64,000 nt of DNA from Isoetes taiwanensis (GCA_021234155.1 JAJEKV010000009.1:11168546-11232545); one strand, 5' to 3'; positions 11,989 to 21,500 are shown, counted from the first letter of the stretch. Notes: a model not told the origin generated them from the letters alone. Made by a program: numbers and translations.

Positions 11989-13222
11989 GGCGTAGGGGCA
12001 ATTCGCGTCCTATGGCCCGGGCTGGAAGCACACAAGCAAAGCTGCTTTTCTATGCACTCCCGCCTCTTTTCCTTGGGCATAGCTTTTGCAAAAGGACCGC
12101 CTTTTGCTTTGGAGTAGTTTGACCCCCCTGCTTGTCCTTGAAGGACACCTCGCTTCTTCTCCTGCTTTGCTTCCCACGGTTTGCCACCATATGGGGCTCT
12201 AGCCGGACACAGATTTGGCTGCCCTAGGGCTATAACTCCTGTTGCCTTGCCTTTATCACCGTATCTGCTGCCTCGCCTACTATTAGGAGGTCCCGTCCCT
12301 TGCAAGCTTATTGCCTTGGACTCGCCTTCGATCTTGTCTTAGGGTTTATTGCCCTTACAAGCTTATGGATCTCCTCATTCAGCCCCTCAATATAGCTCTC
12401 CAATTGCATGCTTTTCACCCAACTTTGGCACATACAGCCTTAGCCTCATGAATTCCTCTATATATTTCTGGACTGATTTGTTGCCTTCTTTGCAATCACG
12501 TAGAACTGCTATTTGCATCATCTTTGGACTTATGCTCTCTTGGGACGTAGTGGCGCTTGAAGGTTTTAGCAAACTTTCTGAACCTGCAAGCATCCCTGCT
12601 CAAGCCATGTGCCTTTGCATACCCTTTCCACCAAATGCGCGCTGCTCCTTTCAGGTTGGCTGTTGCCACCCTGCCTTTATCCTTGTCCTTCATACCATAG
12701 GCGTTGCCATATTCGCTCATCTCATCGAGCCAAGCCTCTGCCTCCATGCCTGACCTGTTCTCGCTTTGAGAATTGCTCGAGCTTCACGGCCTTCAAACAT
12801 TTCCCAATCACGAGTCTACCTTCTTACGGTGGTCGAGGGCTCTTGTGTCCCTTTGTCGTCCATCTGTGGTATACCTCTGCCTTCCATCTGTGGTGTCCCT
12901 CTGCCTTCCATCTCTATGGTCCTGGGCCTGCTCTTCCTCTTCCTCGGAGTCGGGAGTCCGAATCTGAGCTCGAGTCGGAGGATTCCGAGCTGGAGGACCT
13001 CCTTCTCTTGCTCCTCTTCTTGTCCCTTCCTGTTTTCCGAGCTGATGCTTGCGGCAGCTGAGCGTTGCCCACCGAACCCACTCCTGCTTGTGCAGCCAGC
13101 AAAGCCTTTATCTGCTCAAGGTCCATCCTCATCTGAGATATTTCCTCTTCTGGGGTCATGGGTCCAAATTCCTCAAACAGGTTCCTTGCCGGGGGTGGCC
13201 TGGGCGGACTATGTTCTTCCAT
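11985..13222 (-). pseudogene. gag: Ty3 gag, broken by several frameshifts
   Basis: Four overlapping minus-strand pieces make up gag. 12914-13222 is the N-terminus with a serine/arginine-rich stretch (KRSKRRRSSSSESSDSSS). 12496-12747 has the capsid signature AEAWLDEMSEYGNAYG and ARIWWKGY. 12387-12593 continues it (SVQKYIEEFMRLRLYVPKL). 11985-12305 ends in a damaged CCHC knuckle: GHRTR is in one frame and NCPYAM in the next. The pieces lie in three reading frames with further in-frame stops near 12310-12390. Gag is far more decayed than pol or the two accessory ORFs of the same copy. Confidence 0.85.
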
Positions 13223-13692
13223 GTGGTCTCGGGTTGTCGTTCCCCTGAGCCTAGGCCTCTAGCTGCATACACACGTAATTCATGGCTATATGGTTAGTTT
13301 TTCTTGTTCTCTTGCGTTATTTATGTTTGTTGGTATAGTTGGAGGACAGAATTCATCAACAAAACATTTAAAGTGCAAAAGAAATTATATTTATATTATA
13401 TAATATTTTAGTACAAAATCTCCGGGATCAAGAGTCTAACTAATCTTGAAATCGCCGGTAAGATGGGTTGTCCTCAAGGAACTTTTTAACTTGGGCCGTT
13501 CCTATGGAGCGTCCCAAGTTCCTAGAACATTGGTTGGGCGTCCATACCAAGGCCGTCACCAACTCTTCCACCTAGCGATTGGGAGGTGTAGGCGCGATTC
13601 TGTAATCTTCCACGCCGTCGGTAGGGGCGCGGCCGAAGAGGTCAAGTGCCATTGCTCTCTTCAGCACGGGACAGCATAGTCGACATTTGCTG
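13223..13692 (-). other. spacer between the acidic ORF and gag
   Basis: The left half (13290-13420) is AT-rich; the right half is more GC-rich. A 77-codon plus-strand frame here resembles nothing I know. The region could hold the 3' end of the accessory transcripts and the leader of gag. Confidence 0.35.
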
Positions 13693-13910
13693 CTATTGAG
13701 CATGCTGCTTGAAGCACGAGAGTGCAATAAGCATGAACACTCCTTCTTCTCCTCGTGGGCTGAATTTGCGGTGTATCACCGCTATTCTCCCATCCAGCAG
13801 CAGGGGCAGGTAATACCTCAGCAACCTGTCGTTGTGTGTCGCAGATGATTCCCCACTTGCTTGGCCTCCAGCTCTATGCCGTCCGTGCTACTGAGTCGAC
13901 CTCTGCACAG
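13693..13910 (-). pseudogene. out-of-frame C-terminal remnant of the acidic accessory ORF
   Basis: Beyond the TGA that ends the 348-residue ORF, the same frame continues for 30 codons (..STDGIELEAKQVGNHLRH..). A second frame then stays open for 44 codons with a protein-like pattern (LLRYYLPLLLDGRIAVIHR, then GEEGVFMLIALSC). I read this as the original C-terminus, lost by one nonsense change and one frameshift. Confidence 0.5.
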
Positions 13911-14957
13911 TCATCTCCGGTGATGCGCAATTGTGAAGTCGACTCGCCTGATGTTGATTCCTGCTCCTCTTGCTGGAGGTGGTGTCGAGGGGCTCGGCAT
14001 CGAGATGCTGGTGGTCTTGCCTCTGATCCCCATCCGTTCCTGAATGGCGAGGAACTCTTCTTCAGATGGCAATTCTCCGGCCTCCATAACCTGTCTTATG
14101 TTGCTGTAGGCCTGGATGTCGGAAGTCGACTCCCCTGTGTAGGTGTCGGCTTCTTGCACTTGAAGCGGGAAGTCTGAGGCTCCCCAGACGATGAAGTCGT
14201 CCAAATCTGGTTGCTGCCGTAGTTGGTGCAGCAACTGATCCAGCCGGAGCTCCCTCTCCCTGCACTCGGGGAGATTTTGGATGTCACTGAGGAGTAGATA
14301 CTCCTCTCCGTTGATGATGATGGGGGCTAGGCTTGTGATGCCTAGCCCAAGTGGCGGAGCGACTCTGAGGGTCTGCCGGCTCCGCTCGATGTTGGCCAAC
14401 TCCTCCTCTGCTTGCCGCCGTTCTTCCTCTGAGTCGAGCTCCGTGTACTCTTCGTCGTCCGACTCCTCTTCTTCTTCTCTTCCTTCTTGCTCCTGCTGGT
14501 ATTGCAAAAGCATCTGCTCTTCTTCTTGGGCTGCTATGGGGTCCACCTCCATGGGAGGGATAGAGGTTGCCCCCATTGGGTTTTCTGCACGGTGGGATAG
14601 GAAAATAGCTAGAGCGGCGGTGTAGGAGAAATACTTGGTCCTGTCAACTGTCAAGACCATGTAATCTGGCAGCCTCTGCGCCTTGTTGGTCAAGTACTTG
14701 GCGATGTTCGGGATATCACCCAAGGCTGCTTGAAGGGATGGGCGGGGAATAAAATAGCCTATGCAAGGGGGGAGTTGGACGAGGGAGGGTCCTACCCTAG
14801 CTTGGAACCCTGTTAAAACCTGTCTATATGCTGGGGTTGCTTTCAGAGTGGCTTGGACATCTATTTCTTTCCCAAAGACTCGGAAGATGTCGTTGACATC
14901 GGCTTCGGCAGCATGGGTACTGGCGCTGTACCATCGCCTGAAGTCAGCAGTGGCCAT
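13911..14957 (-). CDS. accessory ORF 2 of the retrotransposon: unrecognised protein with acidic centre
   Basis: 348 codons, sense orientation relative to gag and pol. Residues 1-130 look globular (DVNDIFRVFGKEIDV, PPCIGYFIPRPSLQAALG, TKYFSYTAALAIFLS). Residues 144-188 are almost all Glu, Asp and Gln. The rest mixes hydrophobic and charged segments, ending in a basic tail. I recognise no family. An acidic tract of this kind is common in histone chaperones and nucleolar proteins, which matters because the neighbouring ORF is an H3 mimic, but this is only composition. It has its own TATA box about 115 nt upstream. A remnant C-terminus lies after the stop. Confidence 0.7.
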   Translation of the reverse strand: MATADFRRWYSASTHAAEADVNDIFRVFGKEIDVQATLKATPAYRQVLTGFQARVGPSLVQLPPCIGYFIPRPSLQAALGDIPNIAKYLTNKAQRLPDYMVLTVDRTKYFSYTAALAIFLSHRAENPMGATSIPPMEVDPIAAQEEEQMLLQYQQEQEGREEEEESDDEEYTELDSEEERRQAEEELANIERSRQTLRVAPPLGLGITSLAPIIINGEEYLLLSDIQNLPECRERELRLDQLLHQLRQQPDLDDFIVWGASDFPLQVQEADTYTGESTSDIQAYSNIRQVMEAGELPSEEEFLAIQERMGIRGKTTSISMPSPSTPPPARGAGINIRRVDFTIAHHRR

Positions 14958-15070
14958 TGATCTAGCGAAGAAGAGACTAGCAAACAGATGCAGAAGCGCC
15001 TCAGGGAGCTGGAAGATCGTCTAAGCAGTCGAGAGCAAATTTGTAGGGTGCTAAATGAGGAATGGGGGAC

Positions 15071-15080
15071 CTATTTATAG
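15071..15080 (-). promoter_or_regulatory. TATA box of accessory ORF 2
   Basis: CTATAAATAG on the minus strand, about 115 nt before the ATG at 14957. The segment between TATA and ATG resembles the same segment before the H3-like ORF: GAAGATCG then GAGCAAATTTG here against GAAGATCG then GAGCAGATTTC there. The two core promoters therefore look like ancient duplicates. Confidence 0.6.
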
Positions 15081-15269
15081 AAAAGGGGAAAACCCTAATT
15101 TTTGGATGACCTAGAATTTACTGGGATTGGGCGATTCTGATCTATTAAGAGGTGCAATTGAGAATTTGAAGACTACTTTTAGGGTTTGAGCATGCTAAGA
15201 TCAACTAATGAACCTATTGCAACAGACTGGAGATCATTTGGATATGGCATGGTGACAAAATGCTGAGAG

Positions 15270-15336
15270 GTCTCACACGTTGCGCCCAGACCGATAATGA
15301 AAAGTTCATTTTCTGCCCTGGCATGACGTGTGAGAC
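15270..15336. repeat. 67-bp palindrome, copy a (upstream of ORF 2)
   Basis: It begins GTCTCACACGT and ends ACGTGTGAGAC, with an inner palindrome AATGAAAAGTTCATT. Three sister copies are at 15468, 17097 and 17312, all 67 bp. Confidence 0.85.
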
Positions 15337-15467
15337 ATGGGCTCTAAATGGGCTAAACTTGAACAATTTGGGTGATCTAAGGGTCTAATTCTACTGGACT
15401 CGTCGAGTAGGCAGAATTGACCCCTTACTTGGTCAATTTGGAGCTGTTTTGGGCATTTTTGGGCATG

Positions 15468-15534
15468 GTCTCACACGTTGCGCCCAGCCCGAAAATGAAA
15501 AGTTCATTTTCTGTCCTGTCGCGACGTGTGAGAC
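15468..15534. repeat. 67-bp palindrome, copy b (upstream of ORF 2)
   Basis: Same architecture as copy a, 198 bp further upstream of ORF 2, with outer stem GTCTCACACGT/ACGTGTGAGAC and inner stem GAAAATGAA/TTCATTTTC. It lies 145 bp past the end of the histone fold of ORF 1. Confidence 0.85.
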
Positions 15535-15678
15535 ATCGTCTCAATTTTGCTCAAAAGTCCAATTTTACTAAAACAAAAACCAGAATTCAATATCTTAACC
15601 TAATTAGGCAAGATTAAACATATTATTTAACAGGAAAAATTCTCTATATTAACAAAATTTCTGTTATTTACAAAAGGT

Positions 15679-15831
15679 TTAAGGGCGTTCTCCCTTAATG
15701 TGCCTAGCAAGATGCATGTCTTGCCTCATGAGTGTGACTCTCTTCGCGTGGACTGTGCAGGCTGTCGAATCTTCAAAGTGCTGCACCAGTTTCTGCTCTG
15801 CTGCCTTCTGTAGGCACAGCAACATTTCATC
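15679..15831 (-). pseudogene. second half of the histone H3 fold, one frame off from ORF 1
   Basis: In the frame shifted by one base from the H3-like ORF, 51 codons run to a TAA at 15679-15681. They contain [22 protein letters not shown] and [10 protein letters not shown]. These match H3 helix 2, loop 2 and helix 3, including FED, the Cys-plus-HAKRVT segment and the terminal LAR.I.GER. The match carries straight on from helix 1 in the ORF, so a single 1-nt indel near 15830-15840 truncates this copy's fold. Compared with H3, about five loop-1 residues are absent. Confidence 0.88.
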
Positions 15832-16909
15832 GGTCACCCTCCTGGATGACCTCTCGGACTAGGCGCTGGAACGGTGCACGGGGGATTAAAAATCCGTAAC
15901 TTCGCTGGAAGTGCCGGATTTCCTTGAGAGCTCTTATCTCCGACTGCTTCCTGCTGGTCCGCTTCTTTCCTGGTGCTCTGGGAGGCTTGGGCTTTGGTGG
16001 TGGCGGCCTTAGGGTCTGGCCCTTTGTCGGACGTCTGCCCTCAATAGTTTGTACCCTGTTCTCCTGATAGTATGCGTTATATGCCTCCCACTTCGCCATG
16101 AAGGCGTTGTGTTCCTTCATCTTCTTTTGATAGACCTTTGCGGGATCTATCACATACGCCTCCCATTGTGGTCGCTGGCCTTTGTTCTTATCCCGCGTTG
16201 GGTAGGGTGGGGGCTTCGGTGCCTGCCCGGGCTGCTCCTGCTCAGGTGCCACCTGCGCAGGTACTTCCTTCTCCACGACCGGGGGTTTGGAAGAGCTTAC
16301 CCCCTCAGTGTTGGGGACGTAATCTTCATCTGAATCGTCGGTGGTGGGCGGGGTCTGTTCGCCTGATGGCTCGTTGATGGCTACACCCTTTACCCTCTTA
16401 ACCTGTACGACTTTTCTCTTGCCCACCATCTTGCCCTTCCCCGTCGTCTTCTTTTTCTTCGGCTCCTCGGCTGTGGTAGGCTCCTCCTCCTGCCTCTTTC
16501 TCTTTCTCTCTCGGCGGCGCTCTTTGGCTTCGTACTTCCTGATGAACGCCGCGAGGTCTTCTTCTTCAGCACTCAGCTGCCGCTGCTCCTCTCTCTCCTC
16601 AGCCTCCTTCAGACGAGCCCAAGCTTCGAGTTGCTCCTCGATGGTCGGCTGTCTCTGTTGTTCCCGTTCCTCCTTCCTCCTCCTTTCTTCCTCGGCGATT
16701 TCTTTGAGGATTTGGTGCATGACATCCGGCTGCTCCTCGCCTAGGACCTCTATCCTGTCGCTTTGGTCCGAGTCTGCCTCCTCACTCGATGAAGATTCGC
16801 CTTGCCTGAAAAGGCGTTCTTGCAGTATCCTCTGTATGAGGGCAGGGTCATGGGCGCTGGAGGGTTCGCCTGGGCGGGGCTTCCTAGCAGTCTGCTTTGT
16901 TCGGGCCAT
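15827..16909 (-). CDS. accessory ORF 1: histone H3 mimic (H3 tail + long charged insert + H3 fold)
   Basis: 360 codons. Residues 1-10 are [10 protein letters not shown], identical to the start of histone H3, so Met removal would expose the same A-R-T-K4..R8-K9 tail. Position 10 is proline instead of serine. Residues 11-312 are a charged linker with helical Glu/Arg/Gln stretches (60-140), a basic nuclear-localisation-like patch (131-174, [10 protein letters not shown] and [10 protein letters not shown]) and a proline-rich end. Residues 313-358 match the H3 neck, alpha-N and helix 1: [30 protein letters not shown]. Helices 2-3 follow one frame off. Canonical H3 has about 25 residues where this has about 300. 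It has its own TATA box and two upstream palindromes. Function is unknown; it could enter nucleosomes, decoy H3-tail enzymes or readers, or guide the element to chromatin. Confidence 0.9.
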   Translation of the reverse strand: MARTKQTARKPRPGEPSSAHDPALIQRILQERLFRQGESSSSEEADSDQSDRIEVLGEEQPDVMHQILKEIAEEERRRKEEREQQRQPTIEEQLEAWARLKEAEEREEQRQLSAEEEDLAAFIRKYEAKERRRERKRKRQEEEPTTAEEPKKKKTTGKGKMVGKRKVVQVKRVKGVAINEPSGEQTPPTTDDSDEDYVPNTEGVSSSKPPVVEKEVPAQVAPEQEQPGQAPKPPPYPTRDKNKGQRPQWEAYVIDPAKVYQKKMKEHNAFMAKWEAYNAYYQENRVQTIEGRRPTKGQTLRPPPPKPKPPRAPGKKRTSRKQSEIRALKEIRHFQRSYGFLIPRAPFQRLVREVIQEGDR

Positions 16910-17009
16910 ATTCGACGGTTCGCCGATCCGAGCTGTGCGCCAGAAGATCGCCTTGGCAATTGGGAGCAGATTTCTGAGGGAGGGACGCGGAAATGGGGGG
17001 GCCTAGGTT

Positions 17010-17018
17010 TATTTATAG
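17010..17018 (-). promoter_or_regulatory. TATA box of the H3-mimic ORF
   Basis: CTATAAATA on the minus strand about 100 nt before the ATG at 16909. It is preceded by a C-run (GGGGGG on the plus strand) as in the promoter of ORF 2. Confidence 0.6.
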
Positions 17019-17096
17019 GCGGCCGATTTTTAGGTTAAATTTCAAACTACCTTTTTGGGTTGTCTAAAACACCTAGAACACCTAAATTTAAGCATG

Positions 17097-17163
17097 GTCT
17101 CACACGTTGCGCCCAGACCGATAATGAAAAGTTTATTTTCTGTCCTGGCGCGACATGTGAGAC
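17097..17163. repeat. 67-bp palindrome, copy c (upstream of ORF 1)
   Basis: Same outer arms as the other copies. The inner stem reads AATGAAAAGTTTATT, where the fourth pair is G-T, still pairable as G-U in RNA. It lies 188 nt upstream of the H3-mimic start codon. Confidence 0.85.
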
Positions 17164-17311
17164 ATGGTGGGTCCCGCTGCTAAATTTTATATTTTCTAAG
17201 CATGTTTTTAGAAATGTAACATACTAATTCTAGCTAATTCCTAGCTTAAAATCCGAATTATCAGGTTATTTTGCTGAAATTCATGACTTTTTATGGTGTT
17301 TCAAGCTGAAT

Positions 17312-17378
17312 GTCTCACACGTTGTGCCCAGCCCGAAAATGAGATTCTCATTATCTGTCCTGGCGCGACGTGTGAGAC
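17312..17378. repeat. 67-bp palindrome, copy d (upstream of ORF 1)
   Basis: The inner stem is AATGAGATTCTCATT. Relative to copies a and b, one A-T pair has become G-C on both sides, a compensatory change that keeps the hairpin. It lies 215 bp upstream of copy c. Confidence 0.85.
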
Positions 17379-17575
17379 CATCCTACTTTTTGAAAGTTGG
17401 CTCACTAATTTTTAGTCTTTTTATGTTTCCATTCATTTTAACTGTTACTAGCTTAGCATATACTACAAAAATGAGAGAAATTTTTTTTTTCCCATTTTTC
17501 GAGGTTTGAGAATCTTATCAAGTTAGTACTACTGGGAGCATGGTCAGTGCTTTGCTCTTGGTCACCAAGAACATT

Positions 17576-17587
17576 GCTCTGATACCA
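17576..17587 (-). promoter_or_regulatory. primer-binding site for initiator tRNA-Met
   Basis: On the minus strand TGGTATCAGAGC lies three bases inside the 5' LTR edge. This is the standard complement to the 3' end of plant initiator tRNA-Met used by many LTR retrotransposons. It fixes the element's orientation. Confidence 0.95.
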
Positions 17588-17590
17588 CTA

Positions 17591-18507
17591 TGACGTCCCC
17601 TACTCGTATACGGTAACGAGTCCCAGTGGAAAGAGTGAAGGGGTCATTTTACCCCGTCTCCCTCAGGGCCTACCTAGCTGCAGAAGCGTAAACATACATG
17701 TCAGTATACAACATAATCACATATCCACCTCGAAGGGTGGTACATCAACACCTGCATAGACCATGATCAGCATCATACATAGGGGTCCTACCCAAGGCTC
17801 AGACTCGAAGGGATGACTGACGGCTTGGGTCTCCAGAGTTCATTGCAGACAGAATGCATAGCAATGGATTTGGCTGGCATAAGAACATGGCATAGGGTTG
17901 TTCACACCATCCGCCCCTCCTGTGCACACTTTGCAGAGTAGGCTGAAAAGTGTTGGGACCTGACTGTAGCCCGCCGGATGCATAGCCAAAAGGGCTATTC
18001 CTGGGTTGCATCTCCCCAGTTCCGATGGGGCAGGTAGGGATCACTCCCTCCAGAGATCTACATGCTGACTCAAGGTGACTAGAGGGCCACTGCCCTTATT
18101 CGACTGAACCCACTGGAAAGTGTACACCACTTCACGGGTGTCGAGCCCATGCCTTGCCCTCTCACAGTGGCAAGCCATTAGACCTAGTCTACAATGATCC
18201 CCGGTAGACTTTACACACCAGAGGGATCGTTCAAGAGTCAGAACACGAACCTCTTTATAAGCCAGTCTGGCCCCTTCACCCACAACCAGGTGTGGCTCCT
18301 ATGCACAGGCCGAATCTATAGTGTGCTAGAGAGGCTAATCTAGGAGCATCTACTACCAAGCTTTAGGTCTCTACCCCCCTTCCCAATACAAGGAGTTCAT
18401 AGAGATACATCATCCATATACATCACAGAAGAACTAAAGAACTAGATCTATTCTATATCATAGAGTTAGGTTCTTTAGTTAGAGTCTGGTATATAGAGAT
18501 CTAGAGA
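17591..18507 (-). repeat. 5' LTR, truncated
   Basis: It matches the 3' LTR from its TGACGT edge to about position 6658 of that copy, with an internal deletion of about 80 bp near 17613. The outer part, about 570 bp including the U3 start, is missing. Unrelated sequence starts at 18508, only about 50 bp from the end of the RPA1 pseudogene. Confidence 0.9.
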
Positions 18508-18554
18508 GTGATATTATACTAGTACAATTATCCAGCATAACAAGATTGCATCCA

Positions 18555-21500
18555 CTATTCCTCTTCATCATCAACAGGTGCTTCTCCGTTCGATAATGAA
18601 TAAATCATCCTCTCAATTTCATAAAAGGTGGATCACAACACCGAAGGAATTAGGATAATTGCGGGCAAGATTGATAGCACAACAGTTAGCTAGTCTTCGA
18701 GGGCTATACCTTGCCGGCGGTACCTATAGAGGTCGCCATGGCTCACCTTGTATGTAATGGAATTGCAATCACCCGAATGATGATCCTTTGTTTGAGTTGA
18801 TTCATGTACATTGCTTGAACGACGCTCAGATGAAAAATTCTTGGTACCCACATGATTTTCTTCAATTTGGCCAGATACATTCTTTCATTATGATCCTGTT
18901 GCATGTCAATTGAGAAAATTAGTAAATCCAATGTTTCAAATTTCAAAGGCTCATATTACCTCAAATCTTATTTTATGTAATTCGTCGGCGGTACATTCAA
19001 ACATCTTCTCTGCCTCTTCATTGAATGCAGTAACCCATGCTTCTCCTGTTGAATCTGTTAGTCATATCGAGACAACATATCTGTGGAGGTTGATCAACAA
19101 AGCATAGTCATTTTTAGCATGATAATCTTATACACATAAGAATAATTCTAAACTGCAACTACCAAAGAGGCATTCTCAAAGAATCCCTGTTGTCTAAAAA
19201 TGTTGAAAAGAACCAGGAAAGAGTTTGGAAACAGCATCAAACAATATTTTAGAATGATCTTTATACTTCTATATACATGAGAAGCCTTCCACCATGGTTT
19301 AGGATTGCGCCTACTTATAGTTGCCCTGTCTGTCTCCTCCCCACTACATTTGGTATGTGAAAGAAAGAGAGCAGTAAGATTCAAGGGATCAGACATGTCG
19401 CAGTCATCTTCCTTTTCATTCAACTTGGCCACATGATTAAGATGCCATGGAAGCTAACCATTAGCAGTTTTAGACCAAAACCAATGTGAATAAATTTACA
19501 AAAAATATTCTTGAGATGCGAAAGATGGCACAAATGAAGATATCTAAAATCATAGCTTCCACTGATGTATTTGGACCAACATCAGAGATAGTTAGTTACA
19601 AAGGGCAGCATATCTGGGTGTGAAATGTTTCAATGAAATGCCATTTTCAATTTTAGCAGTCACTTGTATCATCATGCATGTAGAAAGGGCATGTGTCTTC
19701 ATAAGCCGAAAATTTTGGTAGTTGGAGATACCATCTTGTTGATCAATAGATCGACACCTGTCCTTGCATCTTTCTTTCTTCCTCTAACATCTTCCAGTTC
19801 TTTGCACCTGCATCTCAATATGACTATCTTCAACTCTTCTACAATCTATCATTCCGCCTAAGTTTTTTTGCATTCTTGGCATGTGATCAGTGCCTCGTGG
19901 TCTGTTCCAGATCTATATTTGCCACATTATGATGAAGCCTAATTGAAGGTAAACAATACTAATAGTGTAGTTTTGTCTGACATACTGTTGCAAGAGCACA
20001 TAACACCATGTGAGCTCATATCTATCAAAAGGCATTCATATCATCAAACATATCTCATCCAGTAGAATAATTGATAGGAGCTGCAAAGGTTGATTCATTA
20101 ACCTAAGGCTGGACCCTCTCAACGAATGGACACCTGCATGCACAGCTGAATCATGCTTCTTTCTCTATGCTATACATCTATGCCAGATTTTCTGGAACAA
20201 ATAGTATACCAATTCGCACATTTCTAACATCACAAACTAAATGGATTCTCACATTACCTTTTCAAAATTCCAACATGCTTTCGGCATGCCTGGCACCAGA
20301 ACTCATCATCTTGTTTCATAGCTTTCTTCAAGCATAAATTGCAAGCATCGTACTATACGCCTGATCTCCATTAATATAACTTATGTACGCTCTCACATTG
20401 AAATAGCAGGGCTTCATCAACAAACATTTTCATTCTCAAAATCAATCAACACCAAAATTCACTTCCAACAACTTGAATAATACCTTATCAATTCCAATAG
20501 AAGGCAGACAAATATTTGCGAGAAATTCTCGATCATTATACATTGTTGTAGGTTCCAACATAGGCCGTCGGTATGCTAAACCTAGTCCAACAGGTGTAGA
20601 TGCCATATTTTTTCCACGATTCATATACCTATGTATAGAATAGAAAACAATGCAATTGCTTAAAATTTCTAATGTGCAAGAAACGCCTTGTAAAATGCTG
20701 ATACAACTACCATGAATGTAACTCTTCTCCAGCACAATTATGCGAGTTTATTTCTATTGTGCTATCGCTTATTGTCGACAGAGAAACACCTGCACAAAAT
20801 TATAGCTAGACTGTCTGCCTTCATATCAAATTAAATCATAAAATCTACCTAACAATCTGAATAGTCACTTGCATGGAGTGTTGTAATTATTACAGCTGGG
20901 TTTTCATCAACCATTTCGTATAATCTCTACCCCTCTTTTACAGCCAAATTATTCTAAAGCGTAACTTTGATAGTCCGCATACTGTAAATTCTCCTTATTT
21001 TTTGGATCTACTATATTGCCGCTTATCATGAATTTAATTTAGACTACAATACCTCTGGTCCTCAACAGTAATATCGCACTTGGGTATCTCTCGGTCATCA
21101 AATTTTCTACGGATACTTGTTGCACTAGATACATCACAAACAACAGCAACAATATCTACTCACACATAAAACAATGTTGTTACTCTCTACAAACAACTAC
21201 ATCAATCATATTCTACACAATTCACACAAAAGGACGGTTTATTTGTACACTTATTACCTACTAGATTTCGCGTATTCACAAATTGTTGCAATTCGTCGAT
21301 CTTAACAAAACTTGAACTTGTTGAAGCCATCTGGTCTGTGTTCTCCAAATTATCTCCACAAACTTCTACCATAGACTGCAGTATCGCTTGTAAGCAAGAT
21401 GTATCTTGCCTTTTGAGATATAATAATTCTGCACGTACAGTACACCACTCATTAAATCAATATAGAATAATTGCACAGACCATACAAATAATATTACCTT

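Larger units (their letters stand above)
4686..18507 (-). mobile_element. Ty3/Gypsy chromovirus with accessory genes, about 13.8 kb
   Basis: Minus-strand order is truncated 5' LTR (17591-18507), tRNA-iMet primer site, H3-like ORF, acidic ORF, gag, protease, RT-RNase H-integrase-chromodomain, polypurine tract, 3' LTR (4686-7232). The LTR edges carry TGACGT and ACGTCA. Over about 700 aligned bases the LTRs differ at roughly 15-20 positions by eye, so the insertion is fairly young. The 5' LTR also lacks about 80 bp near its inner end and everything beyond 18507. The gap of about 4.3 kb between primer site and gag, filled with two promoter-bearing ORFs, is highly unusual. The copy is non-autonomous now: gag is frameshifted, a MITE splits pol, and the U3 part of the 5' LTR is missing. 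Confidence 0.93.

Noticed and set aside
12349-13297. Long plus-strand frames over gag
   Set aside because: They are complements of the gag coding sequence on the minus strand and lack protein character.
13446-13679. 77-codon plus-strand frame as a third accessory gene
   Set aside because: Opposite strand to all other element genes, no promoter similar to those of the two accessory ORFs, no recognisable domain.
13911-14957. Accessory ORF 2 as a mimic of H2A, H2B or H4
   Set aside because: Only a few residues (VNDIF) recall H2B. No histone-fold helix or tail pattern of any core histone could be aligned.
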